From contig NZ_WODC01000002.1 in NCBI RefSeq assembly GCF_009729555.1, positions 296,962 through 360,961 of the forward strand: DNA of 64,000 nucleotides, in the 5' to 3' direction. The stretch comes from Pseudodesulfovibrio alkaliphilus (lineage in GTDB: Bacteria; Desulfobacterota; Desulfovibrionia; Desulfovibrionales; Desulfovibrionaceae). Below are positions 57,270 through 64,000 of the stretch, one piece after another (within the stretch, counting starts at the first letter, position 1; each line of letters begins with the position of its first letter). The position numbers were made by a program, and so were the translations under genes. The notes beneath the pieces are model-generated. The model ran no database searches and was not told the DNA's origin. It saw only the letters and a program-made list of their open reading frames with translations.

Positions 57270-59450
57270 ATGAACATGGCCTTTGATGATCGAATCCGGC
57301 GCAAACGCCTTCTTATTTCGGTGCTGTTGAGCGGTTTTTTCGCCACCCTTGGGGTGGGGGTGTTTTCCTTTGCCCTGCCGCTGGCCAGCCTGGATGCCCG
57401 CATCGGCGGCGCCTGGCTGGGTACCGGGTTCGCCGGATTCTATTTCATGCGTTTGCTGGTCGCCCCTCTGGCCGGTCTTTGGGCCGACAGGCAGGGGGCG
57501 CGGCGGCCATTGCTCGCGGCCTCCGCTCTGGGCGTGTCCGCACCGCTGATTTATCTGGTGCATCCCTCCATGGCGGCGCTATACGCGACCCAGTTTCTGC
57601 TCGGCATGGTGTCGGGCGTGTTCCGTCCTGTGGGCATGGCCGCTCTGGGCGGTATGGTCCAACGCGAACGGTTGTCTTACTGGTTCGCCGTGCATGCGCT
57701 GCTTTTCAATCTAGCCATGGTCATCGGCCCGTTAGCCGGGAGTGCGCTCTATCAGAACAGACGTGTCGAGCCTGTCCTTATTGGCTTGGGTGTGTGCATG
57801 GTCGCCGCCTTGCTTGCGGTGGCGCTGTGCATGCCCGGTGGTAGGATGGCGAGCTGCGCACAGAGCGTGCCGAAGCACGACGCGCCCACCGGGGCATGGA
57901 GCTGGTTCGCCGTGCTCCTTGCCGTGGCTGGAAGAACTTTGGGGCTGGGACTGGTCGCGACGTTTTATCCCATCCACCTTGCGATGGCCCTCGGACACAA
58001 GGGGCTTGTGCTGGGTGGGCTCTTTGTTTTGCCCAGCCTTGCCGTGTGCTTCGGTCTTCCCTTGGTCGCAAGGTTCTTCGGCGGCGGGTGCCGGGCTTCC
58101 CTCACCCTGGCGGGCATGAGCGTGAGTGCTTTATGTCTTTTCGCCCTTGGGGAGAGCGACGAGCCGTTGCGGCTGGCTTTGTTCGGCATTGGCATGGGGC
58201 TGGGGTCGGCCTTGTCCGTGCCGTCGTCCATGGCCCTGGCATCGGACCTGTCGCCCAGGCAGGGGCGGGTTTTCGGAGCGGCTCATGTGGCCTCGGGCCT
58301 CGGTTTTGTCCTCGGACCTCTGCTCGGCGGGGTGGTCGTCCAGACCACTCATCAGGTGGGGCCGGTATTTCAGGCCGCAGCCCTGGCGAGTCTTATCTGC
58401 TGTCTGCCGCTTCTGGTGCGTGTGCTCATGGACAGGTTTCACTACAGCCGTGTTGCGGCCCTGTGTCTGGCCGGAATATGCGGCCTGGGTCTGGCCGGGG
58501 TGGGCGGAGCCATGATCCAGGGGCGGGTCCAGGGCGCAGAATCTTATCCGGCCGGGTTCCATCGCTATACGGACGTGGCCATGGGAACGGTGGTCAACCT
58601 GACCCTGGTCAGCGACAGCAGGAGAAATGCGGATCTTGCGGCGCGACGCTGCATCGCTCTGATGCGGGAGCTGCAGGCGGATTACGACCACCGCAACCCC
58701 GAGGGCTCTGTGGGCCGCATCAATGGCGCGGCGGGCAGGGGCTGGATTCAGCCGACTCCTCGCGCCTTTGCCCTCATCCGTCGCTCCATGGGCTTTGCCC
58801 ATGCCAGCGGGGGGGCGTTTGATCCGACCATCGGCGCACTGACCACGACGCCGTTCTATTATATGATGGACGGAGTCATAGCCCGATCACGCCAGGGGCT
58901 GGTGGATTTCCGCCAAGTGCGTCTGGAGGAGGGGAACGGGAGAGTTCGGCTGGAGCGCCAAGGCATGGCCCTTGATCTGGGCGGCATTGCCAAGGGTGCC
59001 ATCATTGATGCTGCGGTCCGATTGCTTCAGGCTCAGGGTGTCAGCGCGGGCATGGTGGCGGCGGGCGGCGACTTCCGTGCCTTTGGCGACCGCGACTGGA
59101 CCGTGGGCATCCGCCATCCGCGGGCCGAGGCCATCCACCGGACTTTTACGGTGCGCGATCAGGCCGTCTGCGGGTCAGGCGATTACGAGCAGTTTTTGGT
59201 GCGCGAGGACGATGCCGGTGCGGTTTTGCGTCACCATATTATCGACCCGGCGACCATGGAGCCTGCCGGGGCGTCCATCGGCGTGACAGTGGTGGCAGAC
59301 AACGCCGAAACGGCCGATGCCCTGGCCACCGCCCTCTTTGTCATGGGGCACGAGGAGGGCGCCGCGCTCCTTGAACGCTACCCCGGTACGGCGGCTTTGT
59401 GGTTCGGCCCGGACCTTTCCGTGGTCGAGACACCCGGATTCCCCCGGTAG
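57270..59450 (+). CDS. MFS transporter fused to ApbE flavin transferase
   Basis: A 726-residue chain. Residues 1-400 form about 12 hydrophobic segments of the major facilitator fold (GFFATLGVGVFSFALPLASLD at the start, RQGARRP-type loop after helix 2). From about residue 425 the chain is ApbE: MGTVVNLTL, GGAFDPTIG, DLGGIAKGAIIDA, AAGGDFRAFG, GSGDYEQF and the metal-binding end DNAETADALATALFVMG. ApbE joins FMN to threonine in RnfD and RnfG outside the cytoplasm. The membrane half may place the enzyme at the outer face or bring in its flavin substrate. Fusion of these two domains is unusual. Confidence 0.88.
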   Translation: MNMAFDDRIRRKRLLISVLLSGFFATLGVGVFSFALPLASLDARIGGAWLGTGFAGFYFMRLLVAPLAGLWADRQGARRPLLAASALGVSAPLIYLVHPSMAALYATQFLLGMVSGVFRPVGMAALGGMVQRERLSYWFAVHALLFNLAMVIGPLAGSALYQNRRVEPVLIGLGVCMVAALLAVALCMPGGRMASCAQSVPKHDAPTGAWSWFAVLLAVAGRTLGLGLVATFYPIHLAMALGHKGLVLGGLFVLPSLAVCFGLPLVARFFGGGCRASLTLAGMSVSALCLFALGESDEPLRLALFGIGMGLGSALSVPSSMALASDLSPRQGRVFGAAHVASGLGFVLGPLLGGVVVQTTHQVGPVFQAAALASLICCLPLLVRVLMDRFHYSRVAALCLAGICGLGLAGVGGAMIQGRVQGAESYPAGFHRYTDVAMGTVVNLTLVSDSRRNADLAARRCIALMRELQADYDHRNPEGSVGRINGAAGRGWIQPTPRAFALIRRSMGFAHASGGAFDPTIGALTTTPFYYMMDGVIARSRQGLVDFRQVRLEEGNGRVRLERQGMALDLGGIAKGAIIDAAVRLLQAQGVSAGMVAAGGDFRAFGDRDWTVGIRHPRAEAIHRTFTVRDQAVCGSGDYEQFLVREDDAGAVLRHHIIDPATMEPAGASIGVTVVADNAETADALATALFVMGHEEGAALLERYPGTAALWFGPDLSVVETPGFPR

Positions 59451-59524
59451 GGGCCGACGCAATTTCTGTCAATCCTACCGTCTGTCCCCGCCCGGTGCTT
59501 CCACTCTCTCCATCGGAGGCCCAG

Positions 59525-60907
59525 CTAGCCCTCCACCGCATACCCGGCGCGGCTCCAGGCGGTGAAGCCTCCGGCCAGGGCGCGCACATCCCAGAAACCG
59601 TGGCGCTGGAGGTAGGAGGCCGCGATGTTGGAGCGGTAGCCAGAGGCGCAATAGATGATGTGGTGCTCGTCCTCTTCCAGAGAGTACCGGCCATCAAGAA
59701 TCTCAATGAGGGGAATGTGTTTGGCACCCGGTATCCGGCCCTGGGCGAATTCATCCGGAGTACGGACATCCACCAGACTGAGGGGCTGGCGCTGCTCAAG
59801 CAGGGATTGTACCTCCTGTGCCGAGTCGATGGAAAGACGATCAACCGGGCGGCCGCTGTAGACCCAGGACGAAATGCCCCCCTTGAGATACCCGTGGATG
59901 GTGTCGTAGCCGATGCGATGCAGCTCGGTGCGCATGCGTTCATAGTCTTCCACGGTGTCCACCACCAGGAGCAGATCTGCACGGGGTTCCACCACCATGC
60001 CCACCCAATTTGCCAGGCTTGGCTCAAAGCCGATGTTGACCGATCCAGGGATGTGATACCCGGCAAAAGAGGCGGTGTTGCGCACGTCGATGACCACTGC
60101 GCCAGCCAGCATCTTGCCCTCGAAGCGATCGGGTTCCATGGCCAGGTCCACAGGGCAGCGCTCCAGCAGCGTCGCTCCTGCTGCATTGGTGGAGATGATG
60201 TGGCTGAAGCTCTTGGGCCGGGAGGGAAAGTCGCGGCTCATGGCAAAATGGAAGGACTCGAAATCCTTGAAGGCGAGAACCGGATTGTGACGCCGCTCGA
60301 ATCCTAAGGTGGAGCTGGGTTTGGAACTCATGCCCCGGCCGCAGAGGGAGCCCGAACCGTGGGCAGGGAAGACCTCAAGGTGATCGGGGTATTCAGCCAG
60401 CTTGACGTAGAGGGAGTTGTAGAGGTTGGCAACCTGTTCGTCGAGTTTGGCGCCGCCCACGAGATCCGGTCTGCCTGCATCGCCCACGAAGAGCACATCG
60501 CCGGTCAGGATGAGCCAGGGCTCGTTGCCTCGGCTGAAGTCTGTCACCAGCAAAGAGAGGGCGTCCGGCGTGTGGCCCGGGGTATGGACCACCTCAAGGC
60601 CCGCGTTGCCGACCTTGAGCTTCTGGCCTTCGCCAAGCGGGGTGAAGTCGAAGGTGACGGGCGAAGTATCGTACATCAGGATTTCGCAGCCTGTGAGAGA
60701 GCGCAGTTCATGGGCTCCCGAAACATGATCGGCGTGGACGTGGGTGTCGATAACCCGGCTGATACGCATCCCTTCTTCGCGGGAGATGTCGAGGTAGTCC
60801 TGCACATCGCGCTTGGGGTCCACCACGATCATCTCGCGGGCAGCGGGACAGCCGATTACATAGGAGAAACAACCCAGGCCGGACGTGAGTATCTGCTTGA
60901 AATACAT
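59525..60907 (-). CDS. Persulfide-dioxygenase-like MBL protein with two rhodanese domains
   Basis: A 460-residue protein. The N-terminal metallo-beta-lactamase half has HVHADHVSG (near residue 57), HTPGHTPDALSLL, LTGDVLFVGDAGRPDL and PAHGSGSLCGRG, as in ETHE1-type persulfide dioxygenases. Two rhodanese domains follow at about residues 270-345 and 365-455. The first lacks the active cysteine (LLVVDTVEDYER); the second has it in YCASGYRS. It may protect against or recycle sulfane sulfur. An oxygen-using enzyme is surprising in a strict anaerobe, but such proteins are common in Desulfovibrio. Confidence 0.87.
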   Translation of the reverse strand: MYFKQILTSGLGCFSYVIGCPAAREMIVVDPKRDVQDYLDISREEGMRISRVIDTHVHADHVSGAHELRSLTGCEILMYDTSPVTFDFTPLGEGQKLKVGNAGLEVVHTPGHTPDALSLLVTDFSRGNEPWLILTGDVLFVGDAGRPDLVGGAKLDEQVANLYNSLYVKLAEYPDHLEVFPAHGSGSLCGRGMSSKPSSTLGFERRHNPVLAFKDFESFHFAMSRDFPSRPKSFSHIISTNAAGATLLERCPVDLAMEPDRFEGKMLAGAVVIDVRNTASFAGYHIPGSVNIGFEPSLANWVGMVVEPRADLLLVVDTVEDYERMRTELHRIGYDTIHGYLKGGISSWVYSGRPVDRLSIDSAQEVQSLLEQRQPLSLVDVRTPDEFAQGRIPGAKHIPLIEILDGRYSLEEDEHHIIYCASGYRSNIAASYLQRHGFWDVRALAGGFTAWSRAGYAVEG

Positions 60908-61012
60908 GGCGGCTCCTTGAGGCAGGGGTGATCGATTCCGCTTTGAGAATAACCACGGGGACCAGTGTGCGCAACCTTTGGGCGGTATTATGCCATCAAG
61001 TCGGAAGTATGG

Positions 61013-62047
61013 TCATTCCAGTTCGGTTGAACGGGTGCGCAGACGCGATGCAAGGTCGTCCAGTGCATCGGCAGCCGCCACAAAGGCGGGCAAATGTTTT
61101 TCCGGCTCGTCCAGAACGCGGCGATATGCCCATTGGGCGAGATAGAAGAGTTCCTGTTCGGAGCAACCGGGGCAGTGCTCGCGCATCCGGGTGACGATGG
61201 ACGCCTTGATCTGCTCCCGTTGAAGGATGGACTGCTTGAGGCGCTGGCCTGCCTCGGCGGGGTCGTCTTGACCGTCCACAGCGGCCTGGAGGCGGAGGTT
61301 GGCCCGTTCGACGGCCCGCGCCGCGCCGAGGTATTTTCCGGCCATCTCGACGATGACAGGGTCGTTGCCCACCCCCCTGAGCGCTGCCGCGGTCCGCTCC
61401 GCGTCCGAAGCCACGAGGCGCAGCATTGTCGCTGTTTCTTGGGGAGACAGGGTGCGCTCCTGCGTGGCTTCGCCCACGGTGTAGGTCCGTTCTTCATGAA
61501 GGGCGGTGTCGGTCAGGTCGGCCACCAGGACCGGGGCGTAGAGGTCGTGGAGGGTTCGGATCATGCCCGGCGAAAAGACGTAGTCCAGCACCGCCTTGCG
61601 CGACTCGCCGATATCGTCACCGATTGTCGACAGCCCGCGCATCTCGCGGCCGAAGAAGATGTTGAGGGCCTTGACCGAGGCCGTGCTGGCCGGAGTGCCC
61701 TGCCTGCCCAGCGGATGAAAGCCGGAGAGCAGGGAATCGGTCAGTGCGTGGACAAAGGAGAGGGTTACCGTCGTGTCCTCGCGAATCCTGATGGGAGCCG
61801 GGGGGGGCGGGGAGGGACTTTCCGCTACGGTGGCGTTGTGGGCGTCGGCAGTGCTTGGCGAATAGTCGGGTTTGGGCGTCTGGCCGGTGTTGACCCAGGC
61901 GGGTGCGCTGGTGGGCCCCTCGTCCGGGGGTGTTATGGTCTGCCGAACCTGGGGACCGTCCGATCCGGGAGAGAGCAGCAGGAATGCGCCTGCTGCCAAA
62001 GCCAGTGCGCAGCCGACGAGGATGACGGCTTTGTGTCGTTGAAGCAA
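61013..62047 (-). CDS. Membrane-anchored protein of unknown function
   Basis: A 344-residue protein with a membrane anchor (residues 8-26), a proline-, serine- and threonine-rich linker to about residue 85 and a helical domain at about residues 90-330, with two cysteines in EHCPGCSEQEL. No enzyme motif is recognised. It starts 53 bases after the phosphate cotransporter stop, so the two may be cotranscribed. Confidence 0.65.
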   Translation of the reverse strand: MLQRHKAVILVGCALALAAGAFLLLSPGSDGPQVRQTITPPDEGPTSAPAWVNTGQTPKPDYSPSTADAHNATVAESPSPPPPAPIRIREDTTVTLSFVHALTDSLLSGFHPLGRQGTPASTASVKALNIFFGREMRGLSTIGDDIGESRKAVLDYVFSPGMIRTLHDLYAPVLVADLTDTALHEERTYTVGEATQERTLSPQETATMLRLVASDAERTAAALRGVGNDPVIVEMAGKYLGAARAVERANLRLQAAVDGQDDPAEAGQRLKQSILQREQIKASIVTRMREHCPGCSEQELFYLAQWAYRRVLDEPEKHLPAFVAAADALDDLASRLRTRSTELE

Positions 62048-62100
62048 GGCGGGCCTCCTTGGCTGGCCATTAAAAGTGGCTGTTGCCGAAGGCTACCAGT

Positions 62101-63756
62101 TCATGCCGGGGTTTTCCAGCTGTATTCGTTGGACTCGTCCGCCGTCTGACAGATGACATTGGGTTCGCGCAGGCCCGACCATGCCAGCGTCCCTTTGACC
62201 GCCTGCTCGCACATGGAGCGCAGGCTCGAATGGTAGTCGAGCAGCTGCACCATCCTGGGCAGTTCCAGCCGCCCCTGAGTGCCCAGGCGGAGCAGTTCCT
62301 CCTTGAGGGCGTCATAGGTGGACTTGAGGTGTCCCAGCATGTGTTTGAGTTCCGAATACTCTTCCGCGCAGGGGGTATGAGCCGCATTGAGGATGTCGCG
62401 CACCTCGCGGCGCATTTCGCGGGCGGCCGTGGACGCGCCACCGGGCAATTGGTGGTCGAGCAGGGCGTGCTCGTGAGACATTGTCTCCATGATATTGGCT
62501 GACTTGGAGAAATATTGGGCCGAGCGCAATGCCCAGGGTAGCTTGTCGTTGACTGTCGCAGGCAGGTCCACGTTGCCGAGTCTGGCGCAGAAGGTGCGAA
62601 TGGCCTCCACCAGGGATTCCTGAGCGGTCTTGTCCCTGTTGAAGTCCTTGTATCGGAATTTGGCTGCCAGCGCTTTTTGTCCCATCAGTCGCGTCATTTC
62701 TCCCAGCCTGCCAAGTTCCATGAAGAGGGCCTCCATGGCCATGGTCGGGGTTTTGAGCACGTTGTCGTCAAGGTATTTGGGGCGGGACATCTCGTCGTCA
62801 TCCCGGCCGATGCGCGTGTCGAGCAGGGCCACCAGCCGGGGGGTCAGCGGGAGAAAGATGAGGACGCCAAGCAGGTTGAAGCCGGTGTGGAAGAGGGCGA
62901 GGATGGTGCCCATCCAAATTGCCTCGGCAGCGCCGATTGCCCGCACGGCGCTTGTCAGCAGCGGGATGAGGAGCAAGGCCACAAGCCCGGTGACGAGGTT
63001 GAAGATGATGTGAGCCGCCGCGACCTTCTTGGCGTTGTCCGTGGCGCCGATGACAGAAAGCATGGCCGTGGAGGTGGTGCCGATGTTCGTGCCCACCACG
63101 CCCGCAGCCGCGCTTTCAAGGGAGATCACTCCGGTCATGGCCGCTGTCAGGACCAGGGCCATGGCCGCACTTGAACTTTGCATCAACAGGGTCAGGCCAA
63201 AGCCCACGGCTGTGAACACGAGCATGTCCATGCCCGAGCCCAGATGCAGGGAAGTCAGATCCAGCCCCTTGCCAACGTCAAGGAAGGCGGATTGCAGTAC
63301 CTGGATGCCAAGGAAGAACAGGCCAAAGCCTGTCAGCGCTTCGCCCAAGTGCTTTCGACGGGTCTGGCCATTGCCAAGGCCCATGAACACGCCAATGCCG
63401 ATCATGGGCAGGGCCATGGCCTTGACCTCTACGCTGACGCCCACGGCGGCCACGATCCAGCCGGTGACGGTGGTACCGATGTTGGTGCCGAAAATGACGC
63501 CCACCGATTGGCCCAGGGTCATGAGCCCTGCGTTGACAAAACCGATGACGGCCACGGTCACGGCGCTTGAGGACTGGACCAGGGCCGTGATCATGAACCC
63601 GGAAACAAGGCCGTGAAGGGGGGTGCGCGTCCACTTGCCGAGGATGGTGCGCAGGGCCGGTCCGGCTGCACTGCGCAGCCCACGGGTCATCAGCCCCATG
63701 CCGAGGAGGAAGAGGCCCACCCCTCCCACGAGGCTGGCCAGGAGGGGGAATGTCAT
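62101..63756 (-). CDS. Na/Pi cotransporter with PhoU-like tail
   Basis: A 551-residue NptA-type protein. Two inverted halves each carry a QSSSA repeat (QSSSAVTVA near residue 60 and QSSSAAMAL near residue 192) and a GTNIGTT repeat, the signatures of Na+/phosphate cotransporter family II. After about residue 340 a cytoplasmic helical region resembles PhoU. It may import or export phosphate; direction cannot be judged from sequence. Confidence 0.9.
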   Translation of the reverse strand: MTFPLLASLVGGVGLFLLGMGLMTRGLRSAAGPALRTILGKWTRTPLHGLVSGFMITALVQSSSAVTVAVIGFVNAGLMTLGQSVGVIFGTNIGTTVTGWIVAAVGVSVEVKAMALPMIGIGVFMGLGNGQTRRKHLGEALTGFGLFFLGIQVLQSAFLDVGKGLDLTSLHLGSGMDMLVFTAVGFGLTLLMQSSSAAMALVLTAAMTGVISLESAAAGVVGTNIGTTSTAMLSVIGATDNAKKVAAAHIIFNLVTGLVALLLIPLLTSAVRAIGAAEAIWMGTILALFHTGFNLLGVLIFLPLTPRLVALLDTRIGRDDDEMSRPKYLDDNVLKTPTMAMEALFMELGRLGEMTRLMGQKALAAKFRYKDFNRDKTAQESLVEAIRTFCARLGNVDLPATVNDKLPWALRSAQYFSKSANIMETMSHEHALLDHQLPGGASTAAREMRREVRDILNAAHTPCAEEYSELKHMLGHLKSTYDALKEELLRLGTQGRLELPRMVQLLDYHSSLRSMCEQAVKGTLAWSGLREPNVICQTADESNEYSWKTPA

Positions 63757-63853
63757 GGGGTTGAATTCTCTCTTGGAAATTGCTGCATCTGGTTATGTTA
63801 ACAGTTTGAAATGATAATGTAAACAAAATTCAAAAGTTAGTCCGATGAGAAAC

Positions 63854-63872
63854 CCCCCAGCTTTGCTGGGGG
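63854..63872 (+). repeat. Subterminal hairpin of the IS200-like left end
   Basis: CCCCCAGC and GCTGGGGG pair perfectly over eight bases with a TTT loop. In IS200/IS605 elements such a hairpin is recognised as single-stranded DNA by the TnpA transposase. Confidence 0.7.
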
Positions 63873-63899
63873 TGTAAAGTTTGACTTTTGCGGGAATAG

Positions 63900-63952
63900 T
63901 TTAAAGCCTCCCCTGGTGAGCTGCTCAGAGTGAGCACAGGAGAGGCTTTAAA
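63900..63952 (+). promoter_or_regulatory. RNA hairpin covering the transposase ribosome site
   Basis: TTTAAAGCCTC (63900-63910) pairs with GAGGCTTTAAA (63942-63952), extended inward by CCTG/CAGG. The AGGAG ribosome site (63938-63942) and the A of the start codon lie in the stem, so translation should be blocked. IS200 of Salmonella keeps its transposase silent in the same way. Confidence 0.75.
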
Positions 63953-64000
63953 TGAAGTGCAATTCAAGCCTATGTCACACTCGGTGGGACTGCAAGTATC
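63952..64000 (+). CDS. tnpA: IS200/IS605-family transposase TnpA, first 16 codons only
   Basis: The frame from the ATG reads MKCNSSLCHTRWDCKY, matching the conserved start SLxHTxWxCKY of the single-strand-specific HUH transposases of IS200. The catalytic HUH and tyrosine lie beyond the window. AGGAG lies ten bases upstream, within the hairpin. Confidence 0.85.
   Translation, partial: MKCNSSLCHTRWDCKY

Larger units (their letters stand above)
63850..64000 (+). mobile_element. Left end of an IS200/IS605-family element, cut by window edge
   Basis: Two hairpins followed by the first codons of an IS200-type transposase. IS200 elements have no terminal inverted repeats but carry a subterminal hairpin at each end, as at 63854-63872. 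The exact left boundary cannot be read without the target site; it lies upstream of the first hairpin. It sits 94 bases upstream of the phosphate cotransporter start. Confidence 0.85.

Overview
The window looks like chromosome from a sulfate-reducing member of the Desulfovibrionales (Desulfovibrio or Pseudodesulfovibrio type). This is inferred from gene content: dsrC with both C-terminal cysteines, an Rnf complex with a decaheme cytochrome, a single-chain pyruvate:ferredoxin oxidoreductase, a tungstate transporter beside an aldehyde:ferredoxin oxidoreductase, and flagellar genes. No rRNA or CRISPR array was seen. Two tRNA genes are present. One insertion sequence enters at the right edge.

Layout. 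1-1872: end of a dTDP-rhamnose cluster (rmlB, rmlD). 1968-9621: a molybdenum/tungsten block with trmL at its end, a MobB-like GTPase carrying an extra Fe-S cysteine motif, tupCBA, a ModE-like regulator, a ThiF/MoeB-like enzyme, MoaD and AOR. A protein with an internal MoaD-like stretch diverges from AOR across a strong palindrome. 10261-17383: tRNA-Val(CAC), then the Rnf operon (decaheme cytochrome, rnfC, D, G, E, A, B), in which RnfB is fused to a GltD-like flavoprotein. 17540-24663: assorted genes, including an atypical thioredoxin reductase, HD, response-regulator, TIM44-like and methyltransferase proteins and a YcaO-TPR protein. 24871-29740: dsrC, rpmE, a DUF1385 protein, prfA, prmC and lpxC, the last behind a sigma-54-like promoter.

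29810-39413 is a flagellar operon on the minus strand: fliR, flhB, flhA, flhF, flhG, fliA, cheY, a fliL-like gene and three small or unknown genes. 39559-50655 holds housekeeping genes: an M23 peptidase, a TtcA-like enzyme, a DUF4340 protein, rpoZ-dnaJ-moaC, hisHF, a J-domain protein, a YkgJ-like protein, a CoA-binding protein, an M24 peptidase and an iron alcohol dehydrogenase. 50682-63756 holds dsbD, tRNA-Lys(CTT), a cysteine-containing unknown, the pyruvate oxidoreductase, an MFS-ApbE fusion, a persulfide-dioxygenase-like MBL/rhodanese protein, an anchored unknown and a Na/Pi cotransporter. 63850-64000 is the left end of an IS200/IS605 element with the first 16 codons of its transposase.

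How the genes fit together. Pyruvate oxidoreductase and AOR would reduce ferredoxin, and Rnf would couple ferredoxin to NAD and to the periplasmic cytochrome. ApbE attaches FMN to RnfD and RnfG, so the MFS-ApbE fusion may serve Rnf. The tup genes, MobB-like protein, MoaD, ThiF-like protein and MoaC supply tungstate and pterin cofactor to AOR. DsrC carries sulfur in sulfite reduction. Most functions are assigned from motifs read by eye; no database search was run.
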